A program made the position numbers and the translations under genes. DNA of 64,000 nt from Rhytidiadelphus loreus (Eukaryota; Streptophyta; Bryopsida; Hypnales; Hylocomiaceae): assembly GCA_947034895.1 (NCBI GenBank), contig OX344762.1, positions 80,036,981 through 80,100,980 on the forward strand, written 5' to 3'. Below the pieces are notes generated by a model. The model was given only the letters and a program-made list of their open reading frames with translations, had not been told where the DNA came from and did not search any database. This document shows, piece by piece, positions 24,361 to 36,562 of this stretch. Within the stretch, counting starts at the first letter, position 1. Each line of letters opens with the position of its first letter.

Positions 24361-25488
24361 TCTTTGTACAACCACGCAAACATTTTATTATTATTTTTAA
24401 AGAAACTAACCCATGAAGACATTTTCATTAGAATTTAGCCCATTAAATATTTGTATATATTTTTTTCATTACCAAGCCTAATATTTATTCTCAATTATCC
24501 CTATTTGATCATTTTCCTTTGATTTAACATTAACTTTATTAGTAGGAACATCATCCAACTCGAAATCATAACCAAAATCACTAGTATCCCCTGGTTATTC
24601 CCATTGGGTTTCACCATGGTATTTAATAGGGTACATGGTGATACTCACTGCATGATTCCCTTGAAAAAATTTCATGACACCCTTGCCCCAATTGACTTTA
24701 ACCTTAGTTTAGTAAAGTCGTGGCCTACCTAACAAAATAAGGTAGGATCACTAGAAGAAAATGGGCACATATGCGACTGCAGAAGAATGACTTCTTGTCC
24801 AAAATGACTAAAGAATGATTGTTGCTTTCTAATTGCACCAATGGAGCTTGCTCCACAACATTTGAGTCATTTTGCAGTCGCGAGTACCACTTGGGGATGA
24901 GGAATTCACAATGTCGAATCTTCATCCGTTGGATTTCATTCACAACGTTGTCAAAATTCTAGTGTGACTAAACCACTATCATTTACAGTGACTATACTTC
25001 ATTGTAAGGTGACTACGTAATGACTTCTTCATCACTGCACTATACAAAAAGGTTTCTTCTTTTTCTTTAACCCATAAAGGACCATTGTCCCCTCGGGGGA
25101 CAAAATGGATTTCAAGAACGTTCCTATGATCTCAATTTTTAGTGAAACTTTTTGAAATTTTATCATAAGATAGGAAAACTTATTAGCTTCTTGGAAATAT
25201 AATTTTTATTTCAATCGGTGCCTGCACTAGTAGAAAATTAGTGACCGAATCAACAAAAAAATTACAAGAAAGTGTTGATATTTGTTGGTAGTCCACTGTT
25301 GATTTGGACGTGTTTAGGGTTGTCTACCCGGACAACTCGACAACTCGACAAATTCGAAGTCGAAGATGTCTAGTAGAGGGGCCCGTCCATCTAATAGAGT
25401 CAACTTTACCCTTTGACTTTTCTGGAATTTACCCCCCATTTACCTAGGCTTACCTGGCTGCCATGTGGCAGCCGCGTGGCAAATGTAG
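24361..25488. other. repeat-derived intergenic DNA
   Basis: CACTAGAAGAAAA (about 24750) and CACTAGTAGAAAA (about 25228) resemble left ends of CACTA-type elements, and TTTCTTGTAGTG near 23351 resembles a right end, but no complete element could be paired. The stretch at 25060-25230 belongs to a dispersed repeat (see the 19-bp dyad at 25085-25103). No gene seen. Confidence 0.4.
25085..25103. repeat. 19-bp dyad of a dispersed repeat (copy 1)
   Basis: TTGTCCCCTCGGGGGACAA has 8-bp arms around a 3-bp centre. Similar dyads lie at 29134-29152 and 46491-46509. Each is embedded in ~170 bp of related sequence ending in TATAATTTTTATTTCAAT(C/T)GGTG or its complement. Confidence 0.7.
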
Positions 25489-25885
25489 GGCGACCTCGGG
25501 TGAGGGCGACTTCGGATAGGGGGCGACTTCGGGTGGGGCGACCTCGGGTGAGGGCGACTTCGGGTGGGGGCGACTTCGGGTCCGGGGCGACTTCGGGTAG
25601 GGGCGACTGCGGGTATGGGGCGACTACAGGTCTTAGGCGAACACGGGTACTAGGTCGCGGTCGCCGATACCCGCACCCGTCGGCGCACTTGCCTTCATCC
25701 AAGACCTGCACTCGCCCTTCGTCACTTGCACGCGCCCCCCCAGGACCTACGGTCGCCCCTCCAAGACCCGCAGTCGCCCCCCCAGGACCACTGGTCGCCC
25801 CCAGGACCGTTGGTCGCCCCTCCAGAACCGCTGGTCGCCTACGTGACCCGCACGCGCCCATTTTGCATCCACACCCGGGTTCGCC
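25489..25885 (+). promoter_or_regulatory. GCGAC-NN-CGGGT array upstream of gene A
   Basis: About nine forward copies (GGGCGACTTCGGGT and variants, 25492-25650) are followed by about seven reverse copies (ACCCGCAGTCGCC and variants, 25670-25885). Spacing is 15-22 bp. The array ends about 200 bp before the ATG of gene A. A dyad joining the two orientations lies at 25636-25665. The promoter role is inferred from position and recurrence upstream of four other ORFs. The array is open in several frames, but that is a composition effect. Confidence 0.6.
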
Positions 25886-26085
25886 TATATATGAAGTCGC
25901 CGAATCTTCATTCTCCCATGTTCATCACTAAGGCTTCTTGGCTTGTATCCCTTTCTGGCTACATGCATAAGCATTTGGTGTTGAAAATTTACTATTTGAC
26001 TACTTTCATCCAAGGTTCTTTTTCTAGTGGTTTGATTTCAACAATCCCTCTACATTTTTTAGGACCTTCATTTCAACAACCCACC

Positions 26086-28560
26086 ATGGCTAGTGGAGAC
26101 AATACCACTAGAGAATTTCTTGCTGAAGCCCCTCCACCGGCTCCACGTCCACGTCGTGGTTTGGGATTGCGAAAGATTCAAAAAGACAAGGAACAGAAGC
26201 GTAGGGGTACTTGTCACCGAAAGCGATTGCATGTGTTGAATAATGTTGACCACATTGCTTTTAAGGGGTGGAACGAGGAGCCTGAGCCATGGTCAATACA
26301 AACTTGCGAAGATTACATTGAGTGGTGCCACATCAGTAAGTTCTTTCCAGCATGGTGTCATCATCATCATCGACACACCAACAAGGCGAACTTGAAGTTC
26401 TATGAGAATGAAATATTCGTGAACAGGTGCATTGAATTGTGGCAAGCTCTCTACAATACGGCCTCTGTAGAAAGGAATGAGGCCCCTCTTTTCCTTGCTA
26501 GAGGAGCCTATGCTGAAGTGGCATTGAAGAAAGAAGTCGATTGGAGCACGATCAAATCTAGTCCTCACGTAAAACGTCCAGAGGACGGGTGCATACCAAA
26601 AGGAATTCTCCTTTTTCCAGAGGGTGGATTGGGTCCTTTTCGAAGTATTCTTAGGAATCAGGCCCAGGTTGAAATTGACACAGAGTCATCAGAAGAGGAT
26701 GACAATTCAGATGGTACGCGGGTGCTTCGGGTAGAACGAGCCACGGAACTACCTATCGACCTCCCTCCAAATCAGAATGAAATTGTCCACGGCGTCGGAA
26801 CATCACGGGGACGTAAATCGGGACAATCGTCAAGAGTGCGACGTTCCACTACACGAATTGGACCACAAGGGGCTTCTCCATCAGCTTCGAATCCACCATT
26901 GCCTGCACAGAATCCAAGTGATGTCTTCGAATTCAGTTGCAACGATGAAGGGCCTAGTGAAACAATTGTTGGTGCACCAACTCTTCAATCCCGAGTGGAT
27001 GTAGGTCACAACACTCTGACCCTAGCAAAGGCTCAAAACCTCATACAGATCAAAGACAACAAGATTGCTTCATTGGAAAGTGACTTGAAGAAATTGCAAG
27101 GACAGTGCCAACTGAAAGATGCTCTCATTGCACGACAATCTACCGAGCTTCAAGCCCTGCGAGAAAATCAGGCTGGCGCTTTCACTTTGTCAGATATGGA
27201 TGAGGCTTTTGTTGACCATGATCCACATCATCTAGACAAAGTTGTAGGGGACCTTACCGACGATGTTCCCTGCCATCCACCACCTTCCAAGCGTACTAAG
27301 GTTTTGCAAAATAATCGAAGTGCGTTCCTTTCTACGATTGGCGGAGACACGACCACTGACACGAACGATATTCATGGGACCCAAGATTCACTCTCATTTC
27401 CAACAATTCAACAATCAAGGCAGAGTGACAAAGAAAGAGACCTTGAAAAGCAGAACGAAAAGCTTCAACAACGGTTGGATCAATTGGTTGCCACGTACTA
27501 CCATTGGAAGGTGGCGTGCATTCTCTCCGTGGACAGATCGCAGCAAATAGCCAAGGAATTAGATAAGGTTTCAAAGAATTTTGTTGCAGCTTTACCTAAA
27601 CGTGAGAATGGACTCACATCTTGGGCACTTTTAGATGACATGTTTCCTGAAAACATGCCGATGTTGGCAGACACAAATATTATAGATTGGGCACAACAGG
27701 GCTGGGACCATGCAAAACAAATGTCTAGTCACATGGACGTGAAGGACCAAAAGCTACTATGGCCACAACCTGCAGCTTTCGTACTCGACCATACAAAATG
27801 CCCCATTTGTCAAGAGCAATTTGGCCCTGAAGGTGGTTGGGCTCTCGGGTCATGTGCACATGTGTACCATCTTCAATGCCTCCTTATGGGATGCCTCATT
27901 AGACGACGTTGTGTACTTTGTTCAGCACCATTCCATGATCGCTTGTATGCCATGTTCAACTTGATGACGTACATGCCACCTTCTTGGGAACATAGCGTTG
28001 AAACGACGACTAATACGACACTGTGGGGTCGTGACCTCGTTTGGAGCTGGCGTCAAGGGCTACATGATGATGAAAAGGCACCTAGTAGCTCTCAATTGAA
28101 CTGGGAAACTGACCCGGCGGAGATTGTCAAAGTGGCACCGAAGTTGATGGGAAAAGGTCCACACAATGAAGGGAGAAGGGCATTCTTCTACCAATGCCTT
28201 GGTGGATACTTCGAGAAGAGCTCGGGAGAATTCAAATGGGGTCCTCATCCGGAAGGACACCGTTGGGATAATGAAGGTAAAACCGATCGCAATCAATTTG
28301 CCTCTCTTGAAGACATGACTAACATGGCTTGCATGGACTCTACGTATGGACCTTATTACCAAAGTCAAGCATTGGACTATCTTTTGGAAGCACATTCTCC
28401 ACAAACCACAAGGACCCTACAAGCTCTCCAAGATTCCAACGTCATGGAATTCATTTTGAATGCGGAAGGGCCAGCTTCACGAACTCGTGCAAAGAAGAAG
28501 ATAGTCCTTCAAGAGGCACTTCAACCTTCACATGGTGAAGCAAGTTCTTCTAAGAAGTAA
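26086..28560 (+). CDS. gene A: RING-type protein with coiled coils and a family-specific N-terminal domain
   Basis: The 824-residue frame starts at ATG 26086 in a strong context (CCACCATGGC). The frame is open further upstream, but only through the GC-rich array. Residues ~50-155 form the domain shared with genes B and C: FKGWNEEPEPW, YIEWCHISKFFP, CIELWQALY, AYAEVALKKEVDW. An acidic low-complexity middle follows, then coiled coils (~313-362 and ~448-472), then a RING finger at ~572-613 (CPIC, CAHVYHLQC, CVLC; C-x2-C...C-x-H-x2-H-x2-C...C-x2-C). After it comes a ~200-residue C-terminal region. RING domains usually recruit E2 enzymes for ubiquitin transfer; activity here is not shown. The frame is uninterrupted. 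Confidence 0.75.
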   Translation: MASGDNTTREFLAEAPPPAPRPRRGLGLRKIQKDKEQKRRGTCHRKRLHVLNNVDHIAFKGWNEEPEPWSIQTCEDYIEWCHISKFFPAWCHHHHRHTNKANLKFYENEIFVNRCIELWQALYNTASVERNEAPLFLARGAYAEVALKKEVDWSTIKSSPHVKRPEDGCIPKGILLFPEGGLGPFRSILRNQAQVEIDTESSEEDDNSDGTRVLRVERATELPIDLPPNQNEIVHGVGTSRGRKSGQSSRVRRSTTRIGPQGASPSASNPPLPAQNPSDVFEFSCNDEGPSETIVGAPTLQSRVDVGHNTLTLAKAQNLIQIKDNKIASLESDLKKLQGQCQLKDALIARQSTELQALRENQAGAFTLSDMDEAFVDHDPHHLDKVVGDLTDDVPCHPPPSKRTKVLQNNRSAFLSTIGGDTTTDTNDIHGTQDSLSFPTIQQSRQSDKERDLEKQNEKLQQRLDQLVATYYHWKVACILSVDRSQQIAKELDKVSKNFVAALPKRENGLTSWALLDDMFPENMPMLADTNIIDWAQQGWDHAKQMSSHMDVKDQKLLWPQPAAFVLDHTKCPICQEQFGPEGGWALGSCAHVYHLQCLLMGCLIRRRCVLCSAPFHDRLYAMFNLMTYMPPSWEHSVETTTNTTLWGRDLVWSWRQGLHDDEKAPSSSQLNWETDPAEIVKVAPKLMGKGPHNEGRRAFFYQCLGGYFEKSSGEFKWGPHPEGHRWDNEGKTDRNQFASLEDMTNMACMDSTYGPYYQSQALDYLLEAHSPQTTRTLQALQDSNVMEFILNAEGPASRTRAKKKIVLQEALQPSHGEASSSKK

Positions 28561-30520
28561 AAACAATCCAAATGGATTTGACGTCTGAGAATTTAATGAT
28601 GGACTTCATTTCTCCTTTGGTTACTTGGTTTACGTCCAGGGATATATAATGTCAAACCCCTAGTATATAGAAGCGTATTATATATGGTAGAAGCGTGTAG
28701 CTCTCAGTCTTTTTGTTTTGTTCCACATAGGCCAACTTCGAGCCTTCTATGATTGTATGCTACACATTTGTATTGCAATATTACCGAGAATATTACAGTG
28801 CCTTCATTTTTGAAACATATTCTACATTATTTTCTACTCCAAAGACTTCACTATGTTCGAACAAAATCAAATATGTGGTACAACTGATTGTATGAAGCTT
28901 ATTATCAAAGAGCTATTAAAGTTGAAGTTCACTTTGACATTGTCATTTGCATTGACATTTAAGCTTCTAAAATTAATTCAACTGTAAACTTTAAATTTTA
29001 TTACTTAGAATTCAAAATTGTATATCATTGTAAGCAATCTCATTATCTCAATTCATTTCATGGAAGATTGTAATTGTTATCATTTTAGTTCCATAAATAG
29101 AAAAAGTGAACATGATGAACCCCTTAAGTCCCATTGTCTCCTCTAGAGACAATTTGGAATTTGGGCAAGTTTCTATGGGTTGAAATTGTACCCTAATTTT
29201 TTGAATTTTTTTGTGAAAAGAGAAAATCTGATAAGCTTTGAGGGAATATAATTTTTATTTCAATTGGTGTCCGGAAGCAAAAGTTACGCCACAAAATACC
29301 TAGAACTAAACTCGGCAGGCAATACAAAAAACATTGCAAAAATCCAAAATAGATTTAATTTTGTTCATGTTTTTGCTAACATTATGTTTTTGTCTACATA
29401 AAAAGATTTGATTCATTCCATTTTCATTAGTGATGTGCAAGTTAAGAACCCTGTTCTTTTTAAGGCATTGTAAACAAATATTTCAAAAAATAACTTATAG
29501 AATTCATTTGAAAATGCAATTTTCAAATTTTCTCTAATTAGTTTATTTTAAAGGAGAAGTTTGCTTCCTACAACAATCTCACCGTTGGGACTAACGGATT
29601 ATTGTGTTCCAATCCCATGTAAGAGCTATTATCAATTTAGTTTTTCTTTTAACCTTGGATCTACTTCTACTTGACAATTTTTTGAAGTATGAAAAGGAAG
29701 TTATTATTTTTTGAATTTTTTTTCCTACACTCCCAACTCAATTCTTCAACACAATAAATTTTAAATTCAAATTCCATAGTGCACATTTTTGGAAGAAATA
29801 GCAATCAAAGTCGTCTGAAAGTGTAGTCCAGTGTTGCAAAAAAATTGTTCTTCAACTTTGAATGCTCATATCTCTAAATATGTACAGTCAAACATCGTAC
29901 AATTTTAACCACAAAATCTTAAACAAGTGAAGTTCAAGATACTATGCTTCAATTCCACAAAAGTTTAGTTTTTTCTTTGGACAAACACAATAGAATTATA
30001 GAAATGACAGTTTTGATTTTTTCTTCACCTAAAAATGGCCTTCGGACTTTATGGGTTTAGAAAAACACTGAAAATGGAAAAAAATATTGGAATCATTTGA
30101 AAATTCACCAAGCCATGTAAGTAGCGATGGAAATTAGCTAGAAAATGAAGCAATTGGTTATTTTGACTGTAGAGGGTTAGGTCTTTAGGGCTATGTTTTC
30201 ACCCAATAAATATCAAGATAAACATTTCTAGTACAAATCCAGAATAAAATGACATAACAAAACTGATTTCAGCAACATTAGGTCTTCTGTTCTTGTACTA
30301 CATTGGTTTCAAAAGCTGTGACTAAATATTTTGCGAATACACTAAGTTCAGAAATCTACAATACACATTACAAAGTGTACAATAATTATTAAAAAACCAC
30401 GTGAACTTTGAATGCCAAAAAAATTGTAGCATATTCTTTACTAAATCACGAGAGAGCCGCAATATCCAGAATTGGGTCTTACTTACAAATTTACAATATT
30501 GTTCACCAAAATGCGGTACA
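28561..30520. other. AT-rich spacer between convergent genes A and B
   Basis: No gene. It contains the 3' flanks of both genes, and at 29108-29290 a diverged direct copy of the repeat at 25060-25230. The rest resembles the generic AT-rich DNA of the window. Confidence 0.45.
29134..29152. repeat. 19-bp dyad of a dispersed repeat (copy 2)
   Basis: TTGTCTCCTCTAGAGACAA is the same size and layout as the dyad at 25085-25103 and in the same orientation within its repeat. The two copies bracket gene A. Confidence 0.65.
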
Positions 30521-32014
30521 CTACTTTCTAAAAACCTCTTTTTGGTTTAGGAAGTCACTCATATTAGGATGAGGACCCACTTTCTCGTATTCTTCACCTC
30601 TCTTTCCCGTTGTATCCTTCATCCACTTCATCCACTGCGTATAATACTCGCTTTCGGCTCTCAAATCCACAAACTCGTCTTCCAACACTTGTACTCTAGT
30701 CTCATGGAACTTCACCAAATTCCGAAGCATTTCTAACTCCTCTGGTAGATTACCGTATGTCGAGGCCGTTGCCAAAAAGTCCACCTCCTTGACATGTTTT
30801 TTGGCCGCTTCGTAATATTTCTTTTCTTCTTCGGTAATTTGAACACGCAGTGCTCGCCGCTCATTCTGTGCTTTCCTACGTCTGCGTTGCAGGGTTTCTA
30901 ATTTTGATTCCTACAATAAACAATGGTCAGCTTGCGACAATTTCCCGGTGCTCTGCTTAGTTAAATACTGGTCTCCATTCTTCTTAAAAGGAACAAAATC
31001 GTCATCTCTCTCTTTGAGTATTTGGTTGAGAGACCTCAATTGTTGCTTCAAATAAGCTTCAGTGGGAGAAGACACTTCGCGTTCCTTCAAATTCTTAAGT
31101 TCCTCACTCTTTGTACTCAATGATAAACGTGCACTCTCGATTTTGGCAATCAAGGTCTCCTCATTGTCTGATGAATCACTATCACCTTCTAGCATCGCAC
31201 ACTCCTCTGTGGAAAAGTCCTCCACTTCCATGGGGTCAACTTTTTCCAAGACTTCTTCATGGCTGGTTGAGGTAATGGGCTCTTTTCCACGATCTTTCTT
31301 CTTCTGAAGGCCCACATCCAAAGACTTCTTGGACTCGGTGACAAAAACATCTTCATCATCGCTAGAGAAGGAATATCCGTTGTACTCATGGGTGTGCTCG
31401 TCCGAGGAAGAAGTGGAAGACCAAACTACTTCTTCATCAGCAACAAATGATGCTCCACGCTTAATCAGTGTCATCATCTTGCTTATATCAAGAGGATACT
31501 TTGCCCACAAGTTGGAGGCTTCCTCCCACTCTTTTTGGTCCGGATGGACCGCAATAGGCATTTCTGGGAGTGTTGTCCAATCGACTACCTTCTTCAAAAC
31601 AACTTCGGCATACACCATTCGTACAAGAAAGAAATTGAAATTATCGTTTCTGTACACCTTGGTCTCCAAATATAGAAGGGTCCATACTTCGCAGCATCTA
31701 GGCATGAACCTTGTGTCCATAGCATACGCAAGGTTAACCTTTTGGTTTTGAATGTGCAAAGGGTGACGACACAACGGAAATAACTTGCTGATGTGGCACC
31801 AATCCACATACTTCGCAACAGTCCGGTAACTCCAAGGCTCTGGTTCATCCCTCCAACCCTTAAAAGCCTTAATCTTCGGATGAAGTAATATGGCCACGCG
31901 CTTCTTGTGCTTCTTGCCTGACCGTTTTCGACCCTTGTCCTTCATCGCCCTTTTCTCTTGCGGAGTCAATGGAGTAGGTATGGTAGGAGGAGATGGCGAG
32001 GTCGTACGCTCCAT
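30521..32014 (-). pseudogene. gene B: coiled-coil protein with the A/B/C N-terminal domain, one in-frame TAG
   Basis: One frame runs from ATG 32014-32012 to 30521 (498 codons including stops), interrupted by TAG at 30913-30911. Before the TAG it carries the shared domain (AFKGWRDEPEPW, KYVDWCHISKLFP, CEVWTLLY, VYAEVVLKKVVDW; residues ~45-145), an acidic segment and helices. After it come ~130 more charged residues (ETLQRRRRKAQNERR..., VQVLEDEF...). TTTATTGTAG before GAATC could serve as a splice acceptor, but I found no matching donor, so a nonsense change from CAG is more likely. Gene B is divergent from D and mirrors gene C across it. It could still make a shortened 367-residue protein. Confidence 0.6.
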
Positions 32015-32354
32015 GTTTTAACAACGTATGTATAACTAAGCAATATATACTATATAAAAGTCTCAATGCCAAAATACTTACTCTAACTAAGTGAAACTAG
32101 TAATCATACGTGTGACACATTTACAAATATCGAAGCAGAAGTAGATGTTCAAGGTTCAAAGATCGTAGCGGATAGGGTCAAGTTTACGAAACACCGCGGT
32201 TTAGACATGCATGGAATGAGAAGAATGAAATTCCTTCATTCCCCAATCCCTGCCTCACGCACATGCAGTCAGCCACTTCAAGGTGGATGACAGCCTTTGC
32301 ACAGAAGTAGGGGGACTAACGACCGCAAGTCCACCCCACCCCATTTGTACTGGG

Positions 32355-32595
32355 ACTAGCGGTCGCGGGAGGGCGAGTGCAGGTCCTCCAAGTAGGGCGA
32401 GTGCGGGTCCCCCGACCGAACAAGGGCGACTGCGGGTACCCAAGCGACCACGGGTCCACAAGGCGACCGCGGGTGCGGATCCCTGGGCGACTTCGGGTGC
32501 GGGTCCCTAGGCGACTTCGGGTGTGGGTCCCTGGGCGACTTCGGGTGCGGGTCCCTGGGCGACCGCGGGTGCGGGTCCCTGGGCGACTTCGGGTG
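32355..32595 (-). promoter_or_regulatory. GCGAC-NN-CGGGT array upstream of gene B
   Basis: About ten copies, several in a 26-bp period (GGGTGCGGGTCCCTGGGCGAC), lie ~340 bp before the minus-strand ATG at 32014. Read in the gene's direction they have the ACCCG-NN-GTCGC orientation, as in the arrays of A, C, D and E. The gene-proximal side also holds CATCCACCTTGAAGTGGCTG (on the minus strand, near 32265-32287). A close match lies between the array and ATG of gene D. Confidence 0.55.
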
Positions 32596-33864
32596 ATTTT
32601 TCAGGCAAAGACAAATAAAAGAGGAATCTAACACAAGTGGTTTCATATTTTTGGAAGTATTTTATAATTACTTATAAATTTCCAAAGGACTTTTGTCATA
32701 GGTCCCTATTTATGCCCCTAGGTCTTCTGCAAAATGTTCACTTGCAACTTCTAAACATAAATGGGAAAGTAAAGATAATGGATTGGCTCTTACAATTCAT
32801 AATTTTTTTTTCTCAAATCATTTAATGATTATGGAGGTCAATTTATGAACTACAGGTTGTCCATTTCAAAGCCACTTATAGAGTCCATTATTAATGCCCG
32901 CTCCATTTCAAAGTCTTCTACCTTATCTTTACTTTCACATCCACACAAATGGAGAAAGGAACCCTCTTTAAAATCCAATGGACGTCGGATTTGGAGAAAC
33001 TCCCCAACTAAAAAAATATTTACGATAGTGTTTCCTTGAGTGTCAAATGCTTCAATGCACACCCTTGCCTGAGCAAAAAAATTTATGTATCAATGAATAG
33101 GTGGTAGTGAAAATCGTAGGCCACCAGAATTAAAAATATTCCCAACCTGTAATGAGTTTAATAGCTATTCAAGTGATATTAAGTTTTGGAAGAGAACATT
33201 TTAGAGTGCCAATATAATTTGTAGTTCTTCATTTCACCTTCAATCCCAATTTTCTTTTATAAGCAATACAATCAATAAAGAAAATGAAAATTTTCTTGGT
33301 TATCATCTCACAACTCTTATCCAATTTTGCACTCAAAGGAAACGTGCATACTAATACACAACTACACAAGCTAATTAAACATTCATATGGTTAGATTTTC
33401 GGGTTATAAAACTTGCTTCAATGGCAATTACTATAAGTCCATGCTCAATTTTCATAGGAAAAATACAAGAGGGAAAGGCTTAAGGCACTTAGGACTTTAT
33501 TAGTAATGCACTCTAATTGTTAAGTTAAACTTATCTTTTGACCCTACATAGATTAAGCAAACACCCGTCTTGTAAAATCAAATTTCATTCAGAAGTATTT
33601 ATTCGTCATTCTCCATAATGACGAACAAATCTAATTAAATAATGATTTACCACAATTGAATTCTAAAATACTCTATATCATTACAAATTAGTTACTTTAA
33701 AGTTTCAAAAAATCCCGTGAAGACCTCGGTATAGGCCACGCGATGTGCTTCGAGGATTGAGCCAAGGACCACTTTGAATTCTGCACCGAAATGTTTTTCA
33801 TCTCAGTGCGCAATTCAAAGTGCCACTTGACCAAACCTGTAAGACCCAACCATAACCTCCTATA

Positions 33865-34060
33865 TCATGCACACGGAGTTGGGAATCGAACCGTAGACCT
33901 CCCAGACTCCACTTGAGTTCGAAGAAGTTGACCCTTGTGTGAGAATCCCTTCCACTACTTCACCTTCCTGTTGGTCACATTGGGAATCACCTTTGATGCA
34001 CCACTCCTTGTCCATCCCATCTTTATTCTTTTTTTTCTTTGATTCTATTGGGCTTCAAAA
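33865..34060 (-). repeat. tRNA-like (SINE-like) segment, copy 1
   Basis: GGAATCGAACC at 33892-33902 is the complement of GGTTCGATTCC, a perfect pol III B box. A weaker A-box-like GTGAAGTAGTGG lies ~65 bp upstream in the same sense. Four copies exist in the window. The segment ends near a T-tract (A-tract in sense), as a SINE would. Confidence 0.45.
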
Positions 34061-34109
34061 TACCATCAGCTGCCCAACACGAAATAGTCTCAACGTTTGG
34101 ACCCGAAGT

Positions 34110-34330
34110 CGTCCCACCCGAAGTCGCCCTACCCGCGGTCGCCCAAGTCCCAGAAAAGAGGGAAGCAAAAATGCGTGAGTTCTTCCCTCCTCTCTGGACC
34201 CGCGGTCGCCCTACCCGAAGTCGCCCTACCCGCAGTCGCCCCACCCGAGGTCACCCCACCCGAGGTCACCCTAGCACCGCAGAAAGAAGTCCCTAGTTTC
34301 CCCCTTTTCTGGACCCGCGGTCGCCCCTAC
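34110..34330. repeat. GCGAC-NN-CGGGT array without a gene (left arm, outer)
   Basis: About nine copies, mostly ACCCG-NN-GTCGCC, interspersed with the spacer AAAAGAGGGAA...TCTGGACCCGCGGTCGCC. No ORF with a start follows within 500 bp. It is part of the inverted repeat. Confidence 0.75.
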
Positions 34331-34600
34331 ATTGGTATTTGAAAGAGTGACTTACAGAAGACTGCAATCATGGTAGGTGAGATCATAGAATAATCTCTAG
34401 ATAGCTTACAATTATATCACATGATCATTTTATTAAATGGTCCCTAACAAGGCTTCAATATCCTCAAGCCCTACAATGATGAACCAAAAACCCTACAAAG
34501 CCCTCGCAAACTAGAACCAGAAACGCAAACCTAAACCCTCAAATGCCCAACGCATTTTAGGATGGTTTATGAATTTGCTTGAACCCCAAAATGACCCTGG

Positions 34601-36040
34601 AATTTGCTAAGCTTCTAGAATTTGCTCTAAATTGAACAAAAATCCAACATTTTGATACGTTCTATCCATTCTTTTTGAATTGTAACCGTGTAAATTCAAA
34701 CTAGACGTATTAGAGATCACATTAGAAAAGAAAACACAACAATACCTCTAATTTATTGAAAGATTATAATGTTTTATCATGAGGGTGTTAAATCTATGAA
34801 AGTGATTTGAAGTATTTCAATCCTCTTTTCAAATGTGAAATCTAAAAAGTTCGTCACCTAAAAAATATGAGCTTAAAGGGCCTAAGGTGCATAAACCCAA
34901 TCAATTTATAACTTCTCAAAATCTACTTTATCATTTTTTTAAATTTCATTTGTAATGTGATATTTTCTCAAAGATTTAGTGTGTTTGAGGCTCATTCCTA
35001 AGAGCCCTCAACACTACAAAAAGTCAAGATTGCAAGTGTACACCCATGCACAAAATCTTAAATAGAAAAATCATAATCAATCATTTTCAAAATCAGATTT
35101 TTGAAGCTAAAACTAAACTTCAAAAAGAATTTTCCAAAAATATGAATTACTACATATAGTAATTTGGTAAGGTTTTGTTTAACTTAGGAAACTGGTTGAG
35201 GACCCATCCTGTCCTCGGGATCACTTAGGGGTTCACTTGAACAAGAAGCCAACATCTTGAATTATAGAATCAATTTCTGTATACTTCTTCATTTTTCCTC
35301 CAATCCCAAGAAACTTTTTTTCTGCAAACTTTAAAATTGTTGTGGAGAGGGGTAATACACTCGAAGTGAAGACTGTACATTTCTCTTGTTATAATCTTAA
35401 AACTCTTCCGCAATTTTGCACTCAAAATGAATGTGCATACTAACAAGCAAGTTGTTTAAACATTCATACGTTTAGATTAAAAAATAAATAGGAAACTTGC
35501 TTCAATGGGAATAACTACAAGTCCATGCTCTTTTCAGAACAGAAAAACTAAGGTAGGAGGTTGTGAAAGAGTGCGGGCATTAAGAATGGCTCCTATAAAT
35601 GGTTGTGGAATGGTGCATCTAAAGTTCTGAAATTGACCAATACATTCATTGAATGAACCAAGGAAGAAAACATTATTAATTGGAAGAGCCAATCATTCTC
35701 TGTGTTTTCTCCATTTTTATTTAGAATTGCAAGTGAACCATTCATGAAAGATCTAGGGTCACAAATAGGGACCTATGACCCAACTCGTTTGAAAATTCAT
35801 AAGTAATTCAAAAATCTTTGGAAAAATATGAAACCACTTGGGTTAGATTCCTCATCAATTTCTCTTTGTCTGAAAAATGAGCTAAAAATATTCCCGTCCA
35901 AAGAAATACACGAAAAAGGCAGACCAGCCTTTAGGTGCACCATTTCTGAGCCTCCTACCTTACACTTGGAAAGGCATAGGCTCTTAGGGGTTCATTAGTA
36001 AATAATGCACTCTAATTGTTAAGTTAAACTTATCTTTTGA
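34601..36040. repeat. inner part of the left repeat arm
   Basis: 35215-35560 matches the reverse complement of 40870-41205. 35570-35900 matches 42720-43080 in the same orientation. 34600-35190 has no clear partner in the window. No gene. Confidence 0.6.
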
Positions 36041-36562
36041 CCCTACATAGATAAAGCAAACACCCCGTATTGTAAAATCAAATTTCATTCACAAGTATTT
36101 ATTCGTCATTGTCCCTAATGACGAACAATTCTAATTAAATAAAGATTTAGCACAATTGAATTCTAAAATACTCTATATCATTACAAATTAGTTACTTTAA
36201 AGTTTCAAAAAATCCCGTGAAGACCTCGGTATAGGCCACGCGACGTGCTTCGAGGATTGAGCCAAGGGGCACTTCGAATTTCGCACTGAAATGTTTTTCA
36301 TCTCAGTGCGCAATTCAAAGTGCCCCTTGACCGAACCCGTAAGACCCAACTATAACCTCCTACATCATGCACACGGAGTTGGGAATCGAACCGCAGACCT
36401 CCCAGACTCCACTTGAGTTCGAAGAAGTTGACCCTTGTGTGAGAATCCCTTCCACTACTTCACCTTCCTGTTGGTCACATCGGGAATCACCTTTGATGCA
36501 CCACTCCTTGTCCATCCCATTTTTATTCCTTTTTTTCTTTGATTCTATTGGCTTCAAAATAC
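36040..36562 (+). repeat. direct duplicate of 33540-34060, including SINE-like copy 2
   Basis: It repeats the segment from TTGACCCTACATAGAT... through the tRNA-like box (GGAATCGAACC at 36382-36392) to the TTTTTTTCTTTGATTC tract, with few differences. It also matches the complement of 40270-40810. Confidence 0.85.

Larger units (their letters stand above)
32600..34600 (+). repeat. left arm of a ~2-kb inverted repeat around the kinase gene
   Basis: By eye this is collinear with the reverse complement of 41215-43085: 32600-33130 with 42660-43080, 33140-33540 with 42290-42650, 33540-34060 with 41710-42300, the GC-rich array 34110-34330 with 41466-41690, and 34340-34600 with 41215-41460. Identity looks about 85-90% in the clearest blocks. 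It is non-coding. Confidence 0.8.

Noticed and set aside
25406..25931. Long open frames on both strands through the GC-rich arrays (also 32255-32646, 34023-34342, 36367-36995, 39968-40399, 41416-41786, 46529-47005).
   Set aside because: They encode only monotonous Arg/Pro/Ser/Gly repeats in several frames at once, caused by the stop-poor GC-rich motif. No start context or conserved domain.
30911..30930. Intron removing the TAG in gene B (acceptor-like TTTATTGTAG).
   Set aside because: No donor in a compatible phase was found upstream; the frame is continuous across the TAG, so a nonsense change is simpler.
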